From Dinoroseobacter sp965279125 (GTDB taxonomy: Bacteria > Pseudomonadota > Alphaproteobacteria > Rhodobacterales > Rhodobacteraceae), in contig CBDIHL010000039.1 of the NCBI GenBank assembly GCA_965279125.1, forward strand, positions 136,794 through 200,793: DNA of 64,000 nucleotides, given 5' to 3'. A program made the position numbers and the translations under genes. The notes below the pieces were generated by a model. It had not been told where the DNA came from and did no database searches. It saw nothing but the letters and a program-made list of their open reading frames with translations. Positions 53,959 to 63,052 of this stretch are shown here, in pieces (positions within the stretch are counted from its first letter, which is position 1; every line of letters starts with the position of its first letter).

Positions 53959-54749
53959 GCCTTTACCTCAGCCATGACGGCGCGCATGTCTTCGGCCCAT
54001 TTCCACAGGATGAACAAATCGCTGCCGAGGATCACAAACGTGAAGCCCTGATCGAACGCATCGCGCACCTTGTCCGGGGTCACATCGGCGATCTGCGTGC
54101 AGCAGGATTTGCCTGCGCGCTTCGCGGCCTCGATGATCTTCTGACCCGCTTCGCGCACCTTCGGATGGTTCGTCTGGCCCGGAACCCCGAGCGAGCCGGA
54201 GATGTCGTAAGGCCCGACCATCACGCCATCGACCTCAGGATAGGCGAGAAGCGCGTCGATATTCTCGACCGCCTGGATCGACTCGATCTGTAGGATCAGG
54301 GTCGAGCTGTCGTTCCAATCATTGATGTAGCGATCAAAGTCGAAGCCGTAGCCATGGGCACGGTTCACGCCATAGCTGCGGCGGCCCACGGGCGGAAACT
54401 TCATCGCGGCGATCAGCGCCTCGACCTGCTCGGGCGTCTCGACCATCTGGATGAACATGCCATCAGCACCAGCCTCAAGCAGCGGCTTGATGTGGTCGTT
54501 GGTGTGGCTGACAGGGCGCGGCAGACAGGCGGCCCCTTCGGACTGCGCCGAGGTGATGATCGTTTTCGCCTCTGTCAGCGAAATGGTCGTGTGTTCCATA
54601 TCAATCGCGATGAAGTCGAACCCGGCCATCGCAAAGGTCTCGGTGATCGCGGGATCGGTGTAGCTGACCCAACCGCCAAAGACAGGCTCGCGGTTCACGA
54701 GCTTTTTCTTCAGGGCTTGGCGACGGGCGAGTGCGGTCTCGTAACTCAT
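53955..54749 (-). CDS. HpcH/HpaI-family pyruvate-dependent aldolase
   Basis: 264 residues from ATG 54749 (frame open to 54839). Class II aldolases of this family split or join pyruvate and an aldehyde, giving 2-keto-3-deoxy acids. Visible: FDFIAIDMEHTTISLTEAK near the N-terminus, the catalytic Arg in ACLPRPVS, metal ligands Glu in ILQIESIQAVENI and Asp in VGPYDISGSLG. Overlaps its neighbours by 4 bases on each side. In a Kdo-like cluster, an enzyme making 2-keto-3-deoxy acids from pyruvate is notable, since KdsA already makes one from PEP. Confidence 0.85.
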   Translation of the reverse strand: MSYETALARRQALKKKLVNREPVFGGWVSYTDPAITETFAMAGFDFIAIDMEHTTISLTEAKTIITSAQSEGAACLPRPVSHTNDHIKPLLEAGADGMFIQMVETPEQVEALIAAMKFPPVGRRSYGVNRAHGYGFDFDRYINDWNDSSTLILQIESIQAVENIDALLAYPEVDGVMVGPYDISGSLGVPGQTNHPKVREAGQKIIEAAKRAGKSCCTQIADVTPDKVRDAFDQGFTFVILGSDLFILWKWAEDMRAVMAEVKA

Positions 54750-55171
54750 GCGGAGGCTCCCATCAGGGCTTTGACGACCGGGTGCAGGTGCACAAGACCG
54801 ACAAGCTTGCCGTCCGCGTCCGTTACCGGCAGATCCCACACGGATTTCGATTCCATCGCAGCGACCGCATCGGCGAGGCCGGACGTGTCGGACACAGTCA
54901 GCGGATCGCTGGTCATGTGGTTCGATACGTCATCCGCAAAGAACGCAGAGAACGGCTTCTGGATCTTCAGTAGCTTGCGGCGAATATCGCCATCAGTGAA
55001 CACGCCCAGCAGCTTGCCGTCGCCGTCCACGACACAGACGATGCCCAGCTTGGCCGCGGCCATCGCGTCGAGCGCTTCTTTGAACAGGGTCTTGGGCGAG
55101 ATTGCCGGGAATTTGCCCAAGGGCAGCATCACATCGCGCAGGGCGGGCAGATTAGTCACGGGGGTGGACAT
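54746..55171 (-). CDS. Stand-alone CBS-pair protein, like the C-terminus of KdsD/KpsF
   Basis: 141 residues. Two CBS repeats: LGKFPAISPKTLFKEALDAM then GKLLGVFTDGDIRRKLL, and VSNHMTSDPLTVSD then GKLVGLVHLHPVVKAL. The ends (FTDGDIRR and LVHLHPVVKAL) match the C-terminal half of arabinose-5-phosphate isomerase KdsD/KpsF, but no sugar-isomerase (SIS) domain precedes it; that place is taken by kdsA. An ATG at 55180 is too close to its GGAG, so 55171 is preferred. It overlaps the kdsA-like gene by 20 bases and the aldolase by 4. Possibly a nucleotide-sensing regulator. Confidence 0.78.
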   Translation of the reverse strand: MSTPVTNLPALRDVMLPLGKFPAISPKTLFKEALDAMAAAKLGIVCVVDGDGKLLGVFTDGDIRRKLLKIQKPFSAFFADDVSNHMTSDPLTVSDTSGLADAVAAMESKSVWDLPVTDADGKLVGLVHLHPVVKALMGASA

Positions 55172-56042
55172 GGCTGTCATCTCCGTATTTGGCCAAAAGC
55201 TCTTGGCGGAAAAGGTGGCTGTCGCGGGCTTGGTTCAGGACGAACTCGAGGTACTGGATGTCGAGGACGGTGTTGGGGTCAGACAGAGCCGCGTCAGGAT
55301 TGTCGTGGGTCTCGCAGAACAGCGCGTCGATGCCGTTGGCGCAGGCTGCACGCACAAGCGCCGGGATAAACTCCCGCTGACCGCCCGAGATGTTGCCCAT
55401 CGAGGTCGGCATCTGGATCGAGTGGCTGGCGTCAAAGCACACCGGCATGCCCGTGGTCTGCGCCATGATCGGGAAGCTGGTCATGTCGTTGACGAGCATG
55501 GAATAGCCCATGAACGTGCCGCGATCGGTCAGAAGAACGTCCTCGCAACCGAAGGATTCCAGCTTGCGTACGGAGTTCTTCATGTTCCAAGGGCTCATAT
55601 ACTGGCCCTTTTTCAGATGCACCGGCCGGCCGGCGCTGGCAGCTGCGCGCAGGATCGAGGTCTGGCGGCATAAGTAAGCTGGCACCTGCACAAAGTCGCA
55701 CACCTCGCCCGTCGCAAAGCCCCATTCCGGGACCGAGAAGTCGGAGGTGACCGGCATGCCGAACGTATCGCGCACTTCTTGGAGGATCTTGAGACCCTCA
55801 TCGAGGCCAACCCCGTGGAAGCTGCCAATCGAGCTGCGGCAATCTTTATCGTAGCACGCCTTGAAGATCAGCGGGACGCCCACCTTGTCGGAGATCGCCT
55901 TGACGCGCTCGGCCATCATCATGGTGTGGTCGCGCGACTCGATTGCGCAGGGGCCGCCGATATAGGCCAGCATATTGCCGCCGCCGATTTTCACCGGGGT
56001 CACATCGCCGTAACCTACGGTTATCTCTTTTGTTTTGGTCAT
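55152..56042 (-). CDS. KdsA-like 3-deoxy-8-phosphooctulonate synthase
   Basis: 296 residues from ATG 56042. Condenses PEP with arabinose-5-phosphate (or a related sugar phosphate). Landmarks: YIGGPCAIES with C32 at the place of the metal-binding Cys of metal-dependent KdsA enzymes; FKACYDKDCRSSIGSFHGVG; KKGQYMSPWNMKN where KKPQF is usual; CFDASHSIQMPTSMGNISGG. It is diverged from housekeeping KdsA and sits in a surface-sugar cluster, so it is probably a second, cluster-specific copy. First gene of the minus-strand unit kdsA-like, CBS, aldolase, SDR. Confidence 0.85.
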   Translation of the reverse strand: MTKTKEITVGYGDVTPVKIGGGNMLAYIGGPCAIESRDHTMMMAERVKAISDKVGVPLIFKACYDKDCRSSIGSFHGVGLDEGLKILQEVRDTFGMPVTSDFSVPEWGFATGEVCDFVQVPAYLCRQTSILRAAASAGRPVHLKKGQYMSPWNMKNSVRKLESFGCEDVLLTDRGTFMGYSMLVNDMTSFPIMAQTTGMPVCFDASHSIQMPTSMGNISGGQREFIPALVRAACANGIDALFCETHDNPDAALSDPNTVLDIQYLEFVLNQARDSHLFRQELLAKYGDDSHVHPRD

Positions 56043-56223
56043 TATCCCTCGTCGCATTCAGGGCCGCGTTTGGCCGATGCAGCGCGTCTTGTTGCACGTC
56101 ACTGCCCGCCCATGATGCTTACACCCTTTCGTTGGGCAAGTTCCACCATCTCAGTGGCGGTCGCGCGCCAATACCGCACGAGGCCTCTCGACACGGGCGG
56201 GCGCTCAGGGCATCCAAGGGCGC

Positions 56224-57096
56224 ATGAGTGGGGTCTGGCAACGCATTGGGCATTTCGGCATTTTCGTGCCGATCTGGCTGTTTCTTACGATTGCAAGGCG
56301 CGTGCCGTTCAATCTGCGCTCACGCCTTGGCGGGCGTTTCGTGGGTTTTACGGCGGCTGTGTTGCCCGGTATACGCAAACGCATCGAGCGTAATCTCGCA
56401 CTGATTTTCCCGGATATGAGCGCAGCTGACGTCAAATCCCTAAGACAGCGTAACGCCTATATCATGGGCCGCACCCTGACGGAGATCCTGTTTAACGAGG
56501 ATCAATTGACCGATCATGTCCCGTTCGAGGTCTCTGGCCCCGGCCTTGCCACGATTGAAGATGCCGCAGCACAAGGCAAGGGCGCGATCCTCGTCAGCGG
56601 TCATTTCGGGCAATGGGATGCCACACGCATTCTACTGAAGGAACGCGGCCTCGAGGTCGGCGCGATCTATCGCCCCAACAACAACCCTTTCTACGAGCCC
56701 TATTTCCTGCGTGGGATCGAAGCCGCGGGTCAGCCGATTTTCCCGCGCGGCAATGAGGGTCTCAAAGCCATGATCCGGCATTTGCGCAAAGGCGGCCGCG
56801 TCGCGATCCTTGCCGATCAGCATTTGGACGAGGGCGCGGTTTTGCCACTGCTTGGGCGTCCGTCATATACCACCCTCTCGCCTGCCCAGATGGCGCTGCG
56901 CCACAAAGCGCCGTTGGTGCCTGTTTGGGGCATTCGCGATGATAAGGCCGGGATCGTCAGGGTGGTTCTGGAAGAGCCGATTGCCCACAGCACCCCCGAA
57001 GAGATGATGACCGCGTTCAATGCCAGTCTCGAGGCCCGCATTCGCGCCAATCCCGAGCAATGGCATTGGGCGCATCGGCGCTGGAAGCTTGGCTAG
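56224..57096 (+). CDS. LpxL/HtrB-family lipid A acyltransferase
   Basis: 290 residues. One N-terminal membrane helix (FGIFVPIWLFLTIARRV), then the HxxxxD catalytic site in SGHFGQWDATRILL near residue 123, and YRPNNNPFYEPYFLRG. These enzymes add a secondary acyl chain to Kdo-lipid A or related lipids at the inner face of the inner membrane. Its start codon has only a weak ribosome site. Standing between the Kdo-like cluster and leuB, it fits an envelope theme. It converges on the exporter with 3 bases between. Confidence 0.83.
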   Translation: MSGVWQRIGHFGIFVPIWLFLTIARRVPFNLRSRLGGRFVGFTAAVLPGIRKRIERNLALIFPDMSAADVKSLRQRNAYIMGRTLTEILFNEDQLTDHVPFEVSGPGLATIEDAAAQGKGAILVSGHFGQWDATRILLKERGLEVGAIYRPNNNPFYEPYFLRGIEAAGQPIFPRGNEGLKAMIRHLRKGGRVAILADQHLDEGAVLPLLGRPSYTTLSPAQMALRHKAPLVPVWGIRDDKAGIVRVVLEEPIAHSTPEEMMTAFNASLEARIRANPEQWHWAHRRWKLG

Positions 57097-57099
57097 CGA

Positions 57100-58086
57100 T
57101 CACGTGTCAGGATCGTCGCGTTTCTTCAGTCCATTGTCTTTCTCGTCATTCTTCATCATGCCACCGACCCGCATCACGCCCGGCGTGGCTCCGCGTGAGC
57201 GGGTGCGCAGAACAGGTTGATTTTCTGAACCAGTGCCGCGGCTTTCACGGAACACGATATACAGACCGCTGGAAATGATCACGACGACACCAATGAAGGT
57301 CTCGGTATCTGGCACCTCGTCGAACAACAGCGCCCCGAACAGGATGGCCCAGATGATTTGGGAATACTGCATGGGCGCGATCAAAGCGGCCTCGGCCCGG
57401 CGATAGGCTCCGATCAGGCACAGCATTGCGATGAAGGCCAGAAGCGACATGGTTGCGAACCCGGCCAGATGCTCCAAGGGCACCGGCACATAAACCCATG
57501 GCAAGATCGCCAGCATCAGCACGAAATTCGCCATCATCGGGTATAGCATCAGGACGACGGATCGCTCCTCTCGGCCAATCTTGCGCACGATCACCGAGGC
57601 GAGCGCACCGCAGATGGAGCAGCCGAGCGCTGCGGCGTGCCCGAGCGTCAGGTCGGTTTGGCCCGGCCTGAGCACGATCACAACACCGATCAAGCCGACG
57701 ATGACGGCAGCCCAGCGACGGATGCGGACCTTCTCGCCCAAAATCGGGATCGATAATACGGTAATCAGTAAGGGGGTCGCAAAGAGGATCGCGTAGACTT
57801 GCGCCAACGGCAGAACCGAAAACGCATAGAACGCCGAAATTCCTGTGCAGACAGCCGCCGCCGTGCGCAGTGCTGTCCACCATGGATGTTTGGGGCGCAA
57901 ATTTCCGTCGCTGGGATCGCGCATCAGCATGAAGGTTGCCAGCGGAAAACCGAAAATCACGCTAAAGAACACGATCTGGAACGGCGCATAGCTGCCGCCC
58001 AGAAATTTGACGATCACGTCATGAACAGAAAACAGCCCGAAGGCGAGCAGAGCCAGCAGGATGCCGGACAGGTTGGCGCGTGACAT
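57100..58086 (-). CDS. EamA/DMT-family transporter
   Basis: 328 residues from ATG 58086 (a GTG at 58098 is also in frame). Ten predicted helices as two EamA repeats: ILLALLAFGLFSVHDVIVKF opens the first, IGVVIVLRPG closes it; GALASVIVRKIGREERSVVL opens the second. A 45-residue charged tail follows the last helix. Drug/metabolite exporter; the substrate is unknown. No clear operon link to leuB, 81 bases away. Confidence 0.83.
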   Translation of the reverse strand: MSRANLSGILLALLAFGLFSVHDVIVKFLGGSYAPFQIVFFSVIFGFPLATFMLMRDPSDGNLRPKHPWWTALRTAAAVCTGISAFYAFSVLPLAQVYAILFATPLLITVLSIPILGEKVRIRRWAAVIVGLIGVVIVLRPGQTDLTLGHAAALGCSICGALASVIVRKIGREERSVVLMLYPMMANFVLMLAILPWVYVPVPLEHLAGFATMSLLAFIAMLCLIGAYRRAEAALIAPMQYSQIIWAILFGALLFDEVPDTETFIGVVVIISSGLYIVFRESRGTGSENQPVLRTRSRGATPGVMRVGGMMKNDEKDNGLKKRDDPDT

Positions 58087-58167
58087 GAAACCACTCACGA
58101 GGCTAGAGGTCGGAATGCACCCAACCTCTGCCTGATAGCGCTAGCGCGCAAGGGGCCTTTGGGTGCG

Positions 58168-59274
58168 TCAGACGCTCGCAGCGAGTGCTGCAATGATCGC
58201 GTCGCCCATTTCCGATGTGCTGACGGGGGCCGTATCGCCCGCCTGCATCAGATCTGCCGTGCGCACCCCATCGGCGAGCACTTTTTCGACCGCGGTTTCA
58301 AGGCGCGTGGCCTCGTCGCCCTGATCGAAGCTGTAGCGCAGCGCCATCGCGAAGCTCAGCACGCAGGCGATTGGGTTGGCTTTGCCCTGACCCGTGATGT
58401 CGGGAGCGGATCCATGGACCGGTTCGTACAGCGCTTTTGGGCGACCGTTTTCCATCGGTGAGCCGAGGCTGGCAGACGGCAGCATCCCCAGCGAGCCTGT
58501 CAGCATCGCGGCGCAATCCGACAGGATATCGCCGAACAGGTTGTCGGTCAGGATGACGTCAAACTGCTTGGGCGCGCGGACAAGCTGCATGGCCCCGTTA
58601 TCGGCGTACATGTGGCTCAGCTCGACATCGGCGTAATCCGCCTGATGCACCTCGGTCACGACGTCGCGCCATAGGATGCCCGATTCCATGACATTGGCCT
58701 TCTCCATCGAGCAGACCTTGTTGCTACGACGGCGCGCCAGCTCGAACGCCGATCGCGCCACACGGGCGATTTCGCTTTCGGTGTAGCGCTGGGTGTTCAC
58801 GCCCACACGCTCGTTGCCCTCTTTGTGGATGCCGCGCGGCTCGCCGAAATAGACGCCGGAGGTCAGTTCGCGCACGATCATAATGTCGAGGCCCGCAACC
58901 ACGTCCTTTTTCAGCGACGAGAAATCCGCCAGCGCGTCAAAGCACTGCGCCGGGCGCAGGTTCGCGAACAGGTCCATTTCCTTGCGCAGACGCAGAAGGC
59001 CCCGCTCGGGCTTTACCGAAAAGTCGAGGCTGTCGTATTTCGGGCCGCCAACCGCGCCGAGCAGCACCGCATCAACCTCCTGGGCTTTCGCCATCGCGTC
59101 GTCATGCAGCGGCGTGCCATGCGCATCATAGGCCGCGCCGCCGACCAGATCTTCCGAAATGTCGAATGCCAGCCCGCGCGCGTCACCGAACCAGGCAATC
59201 ACCTTGCGCACTTCGGTCATAACCTCGGGGCCGATGCCATCGCCGGGCAGGATCAGAAGGGACGGGTTGGACAT
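58168..59274 (-). CDS. leuB: 3-isopropylmalate dehydrogenase
   Basis: 368 residues from ATG 59274, with AGGAGAAA upstream. Oxidative decarboxylation of 3-isopropylmalate in leucine synthesis, cytoplasm, NAD+. Motifs: SLLILPGDGIGPEVMTEVRK, LRKEMDLFANLRPAQCF, MIVRELTSGVYFGEPRG, and the NAD+/metal region YEPVHGSAPDITGQGKANPI. Full length and intact. leuD lies 4 kb away on the same strand, with four genes between. Confidence 0.95.
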   Translation of the reverse strand: MSNPSLLILPGDGIGPEVMTEVRKVIAWFGDARGLAFDISEDLVGGAAYDAHGTPLHDDAMAKAQEVDAVLLGAVGGPKYDSLDFSVKPERGLLRLRKEMDLFANLRPAQCFDALADFSSLKKDVVAGLDIMIVRELTSGVYFGEPRGIHKEGNERVGVNTQRYTESEIARVARSAFELARRRSNKVCSMEKANVMESGILWRDVVTEVHQADYADVELSHMYADNGAMQLVRAPKQFDVILTDNLFGDILSDCAAMLTGSLGMLPSASLGSPMENGRPKALYEPVHGSAPDITGQGKANPIACVLSFAMALRYSFDQGDEATRLETAVEKVLADGVRTADLMQAGDTAPVSTSEMGDAIIAALAASV

Positions 59275-59328
59275 CGGGTTTCTCCTCAACAGATGTTGGC
59301 TGCGGGGTAGCGACCCTGGCAGAAAGGG

Positions 59329-60228
59329 TCAAGGCGGAGCACTTTTGCACAGGGCACTCAGCTGCGCGTCCAGAGCTTGCCAAACGGCCGAGATACGCGG
59401 GGTTGCGCGCAAGCTTGGATGCGTGGTCAGCCAAACCGGCAGCGACGGGATCGGCAAGTCGGGCAAAACGCGCGTGACATCTGGGTCCGCCAATCCGATC
59501 CCTGTCTGGCTCGCGCCGATCCCGCATCCCGCGCGCACCAATTGCCAATAGGCCGATTGGTTGTCGCAGCGCACGGCGAAATCCGATGGCTTGACTTCAT
59601 AGCCGAAAGCCCGAAACCCCTGCAGGATCAGATCGTTGCGGTCATAGCCAACCAAGTAATGGCTCAGCAGGTCTTCCGGATGCGCAGGCGCGCCCTGGCG
59701 GTCGATATAGCTCTTGGCGGCAAATAGCCCCATCTCCAGATCGCCCACATGCCGGGTGATCATGTCCAGTTGCGTCGGCCGCACCATGCGCACCGCGATA
59801 TCGGCTTCGCGGAACAACAGGTTCTCAACCTTGTCAGTGGCGACCAGTTCCACCTCGATGCCGGGATGGGTTTGACGCAGGGCGGCGATGATCTTTGGCA
59901 TCAGGTAGTTGGCGGTAAAGACGCTGGCGGTGATGCGGACCGACCCGGTGGGTGTCTGATCCTGGCCGGCAAGCGTAAGCGACAAGGCGTGCGCGGCATC
60001 GCGCATTTGGCGTGCGGCGGGCAGAAGCGCGTGCCCGAACGGCGTCAGGTGCAGCCCGCGTGCATGGCGATCAAACAAGCGGGCCGAAAGCTCCGCCTCC
60101 AGCGCTTTGATCTGCCGCCCGACGGTGGGTTGCGTCAGTCCAAGGGCTTGGCTGGCCGAGGACAACGATCCCGTTTCCGCGACGGCGAGAAACACCTGAA
60201 CCTTGCGCCAGTCTGAGGACATATCCAT
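59329..60228 (-). CDS. LysR-family transcriptional regulator
   Basis: 299 residues from ATG 60228; ATGs at 60222 and 60240 are also possible and no ribosome site decides. DNA-binding part: WRKVQVFLAVAETGSLSSAS and LGLTQPTVGRQIKALEAELS; effector domain from about residue 90 (SVRITASVFTANYLMPKIIA). Divergent from the oxidoreductase at 60322 with a 93-base AT-rich gap, so it probably controls that gene and itself. The effector is unknown. Confidence 0.83.
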   Translation of the reverse strand: MDMSSDWRKVQVFLAVAETGSLSSASQALGLTQPTVGRQIKALEAELSARLFDRHARGLHLTPFGHALLPAARQMRDAAHALSLTLAGQDQTPTGSVRITASVFTANYLMPKIIAALRQTHPGIEVELVATDKVENLLFREADIAVRMVRPTQLDMITRHVGDLEMGLFAAKSYIDRQGAPAHPEDLLSHYLVGYDRNDLILQGFRAFGYEVKPSDFAVRCDNQSAYWQLVRAGCGIGASQTGIGLADPDVTRVLPDLPIPSLPVWLTTHPSLRATPRISAVWQALDAQLSALCKSAPP

Positions 60229-60321
60229 GCGTGAGTGCATATCATAGTGCCATTTATTCGCAATATATACCGCATAATGCATGACTTAGTTTGAGAGGCA
60301 GTCAAGATACGGAGATCCAAA

Positions 60322-61185
60322 ATGACACGCACTGCCCTCCTTCTCGGTCCTACGGGGCGCTTTGGTCGCCATATAGGCACCGCCTTTCTCAACGCCGGAT
60401 GGCAGTTGCGCCCGTTCCGGCGCGGGGCTGACGATCTGATGCAGGCGGCGCAAGGCGTCGATGTGATTATCAATGGCTGGAATCCGCCCTATTGCGATTG
60501 GCAGGCGCAGGTGCCGGGCCAGATGCAGTCCATCCTGGCAGCGGCGCAGGCCAGTGGGGCAACGTTGCTTCAGCCGGGCAATGTCTATGTGTATGGGGCT
60601 GGCGCGCCCGAAGTTTTGTCCCCCGAAACACCCCATGCCGCAAAAAACCCGCTCGGACGCGTGCGGGTGGATCTTGAGGCGGCGCTGGCAAAGGCCCCCG
60701 TCCAGACGATCATTCTGCGCGCGGGCGATTTCCTCGATATCGAGGCATCCGGCAATTGGTTCGATCTGGTCATGGCCGCGAAACTCGCGAAAGGTCGGTT
60801 CGTCTATCCCGGCGCGCGCGACCAATGTCACGCATTTGCGTTTTTGCCGGATTTTGCCCGGGCATTCGTCGCGCTGGCCGAGATGCGCGCACACTTGCCG
60901 AACCACGCCGATATCCCGTTTGAGGGCTACAGCCTCACCGGGCAGCAATTACATGATACGGTGGAGACAGCGACCGGCAAGCGGCTGAAACCCGAAGGTT
61001 TTCCGTGGCCAGCGCTTGCGCTTGCAGCGCCGTTTTCTCCGATGATGCGCCATTTGCGCGAGATGCGATACCTATGGTCCATGCCCCACCGTCTGGACCC
61101 CGCGCCGCTGGCGGATTTGCTGCCTGACTTCACGGCGACACCCATCGACGAGGCGATGAAGGCATCCGTTGCACCACTTCTTTAG
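60322..61185 (+). CDS. NAD(P)-binding epimerase-like oxidoreductase
   Basis: 287 residues. Rossmann start TALLLGPTGRFGRHIGTAFL near residue 3. The segment NVYVYGAGAPEVLSPET is SDR-like, but the usual Tyr-x-x-x-Lys is absent (NPLGRVRVDLEAAL), so it belongs to an atypical SDR group. Target of the divergent LysR gene by position. Its stop overlaps the convergent nuclease-like gene by 4 bases. The substrate is unknown. Confidence 0.75.
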   Translation: MTRTALLLGPTGRFGRHIGTAFLNAGWQLRPFRRGADDLMQAAQGVDVIINGWNPPYCDWQAQVPGQMQSILAAAQASGATLLQPGNVYVYGAGAPEVLSPETPHAAKNPLGRVRVDLEAALAKAPVQTIILRAGDFLDIEASGNWFDLVMAAKLAKGRFVYPGARDQCHAFAFLPDFARAFVALAEMRAHLPNHADIPFEGYSLTGQQLHDTVETATGKRLKPEGFPWPALALAAPFSPMMRHLREMRYLWSMPHRLDPAPLADLLPDFTATPIDEAMKASVAPLL

Positions 61186-62244
61186 GGCGGCACAACATCG
61201 GCCCAGACAATGGCGCGCCGTCCGCGTTCAGGCCAGTGCAATCCGGCCTCGACCAACCTGAGATCAGCCCCCGGAAGCACATAATCCACGCGCAGGTTGC
61301 CGGGGCCATTGCGACCCTCGTCGGCGAAATCGGCGGTGTCGCGGCGCGGGTCGCCTTGATGCTGTGCATTTCGTCCGGCATCCACATCGCTGCGGATCTG
61401 CCCTTCGGCATCTTGCTGCAACGGGTCTTGCAGGGTCGGGTGCGACAGCACCGCGGTCAACGCCTCAAGCCGCCCTTCGCCATCCCCCGCAGGGTCTTGA
61501 TTAAGCGTCCCCATCACCAAGAACGGACCCTCCGCTGCACGGTCCAGACTGGCTTGCACAAGCCGCAATTCATCCGCATTACGTCGCCCGTTGCGATCCT
61601 CAGCCCCATCAAAAACCGGCGGGGCTGCGGCCAGAAGAATAACCGACACCCCAGCGGCGCGCAGGTGCCAATGGGCTTTGTAGGCAAGGCGCTGGGCGGC
61701 GAAGCTGTGGGCACTTGGGAAGGGGGTTCCATCCGCTTGGGTCGGTGGCGAGATTTGTGGCGCATCACGCCAAAGCAGGTCCGTAAAATCCTGCCTCAAT
61801 CCGATGGGGTGCTTCGAGAGCAGCACGAGCCCCCCCGCACCCGGAAAGGCACCAAAGCCCTGCGCATCTTGCGGATCGCCAACGCGTCCATCGCCGTTCA
61901 TATCGAATGACGTGCGCAGACCCGAATTCGGGGCGCTGGCATGATGAAACGGTAGGTCCAGTCCACGGGCGCTGAGCGCCGCGCGCAAGGCCCTGACCGC
62001 ATGCCCCTGTGCGTCATGATCTATTCCGGCAAGTCCAAGCACATCCGGATCGACCTCAACCAGCGCTTGCAGCACGGCGTCGATATCGTCGGAGGTCTGT
62101 GCCGTAAGGTCGCGCAGCAAGAGGCCGGGACCGTCGCGCCCCAGCTCCGTGGACAGATATGCAAATCGGATAGGGTCGGCGTTACTTGTGCTGGCCCAAA
62201 GGCACAGCCAAAGGCCTAGGCAGGCACCAAGTCCGGATCGCCAC
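61182..62244 (-). CDS. Exported endonuclease/exonuclease/phosphatase-family protein, start uncertain
   Basis: About 350 residues. A hydrophobic stretch LGLWLCLWASTSNA ahead of DPIRFAYLSTELGRDGPGLL looks like a signal peptide, so the protein should be exported. The fold is EEP-like: SFDMNGDGRVGDPQDAQGFG, MGTLNQDPAGDGEGRLEALT and the end NLRVDYVLPGADLRL. In the frame as read the only ordinary start is ATG 62339, 124 bases inside the upstream gene and 40 codons before the signal. A GTG at 62244 gives MAIRTWCLPRLWLCLW if one base of GGCC at 62213-62216 is extra, a better signal peptide. This may be another insertion error. Confidence 0.72.
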
Positions 62245-63052
62245 CGCGCTGACGCTCGCGCCGCTGTTCCGAGATCATGGCGGCCACGCGCTTTAAGGCG
62301 ATCCCACGCATGAACAAACTGGCAGGCAAGAAAGCCCATAGAGCAAACATCCAGATCAGCGGTTGCGGCGTCAAAAAGCGGTCCGGGTCGAACATGCCGG
62401 TTCCAAACCGCGCAAGGCCCGGCACGATGAATGGCAGCATAAGTCCTAAGATCAGGTTAATCTTTGCGTCACGGTTCAGCCGCGCGACAACATCACCACC
62501 AGCTGTCGGATCGAAGAGCGGAAGGTTAACCCAAACGTTGAAACTGCCGGTCGAAGCGGGCCAGTCGCTGAGGCGCATGACCACCACGAACACAACCAGC
62601 ATGACCAGTGAGATCACGTAGCTGATGCCCGCCGCCGCGCGCAGCGTCTCCAGCTCGGCGGCGCTCAGCGATCCTTGCAGGCTGTCGAGAAGCAGGTTCC
62701 ACGGCCCGAGCGGGAAATCGATGACCTCGCCCACAAGCCCGCCCAAAGCGGTTACGAAATGGGTTAATGCGGTCGGGTTGGTATCGCCCCGAAACACCAC
62801 TGTCAGCAAGAAAACCGTTGCAAACAAGGCGACAAAGCGCATCCGGTTGAAGGGCGGCGCGTAGCGGAATTCGATCAGGCCGGGGTAGCTGGAGCCGTAT
62901 TCGAACAGGGTAAATGTCGCTGCGAACAAGGCCACCAGTGTCACGATCTGGGTCGTATCACTGCCGACACCGGGCAATAAAAGCGCCGGGGTTGCGATCA
63001 AGAGGATCACGAAAAATGCACGCACCAAAGCGCCGATGATCTGTACGATCAC
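62216..63052 (-). CDS. Integral membrane protein of unknown function
   Basis: 278 residues, GTG start at 63052 with AAGGTGG upstream. About six helices: FFVILLIATPALLLPGVG, IVTLVALFAATFTLFEYG, MRFVALFATVFLLTVVFRG, then a gap and YVISLVMLVVFVVVMRLSDW, followed by two more near residues 200-250. The cytoplasmic tail is basic (RRERQRGGDPDLVPA). I do not recognise a characterised family. Co-directional with, and overlapping, the nuclease-like gene. Confidence 0.72.
   Translation of the reverse strand: MIVQIIGALVRAFFVILLIATPALLLPGVGSDTTQIVTLVALFAATFTLFEYGSSYPGLIEFRYAPPFNRMRFVALFATVFLLTVVFRGDTNPTALTHFVTALGGLVGEVIDFPLGPWNLLLDSLQGSLSAAELETLRAAAGISYVISLVMLVVFVVVMRLSDWPASTGSFNVWVNLPLFDPTAGGDVVARLNRDAKINLILGLMLPFIVPGLARFGTGMFDPDRFLTPQPLIWMFALWAFLPASLFMRGIALKRVAAMISEQRRERQRGGDPDLVPA

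Noticed and set aside
54354..55673. 439-codon plus-strand frame across the aldolase, CBS and kdsA-like genes
   Set aside because: Antisense to three recognisable overlapping genes and shows no domain.
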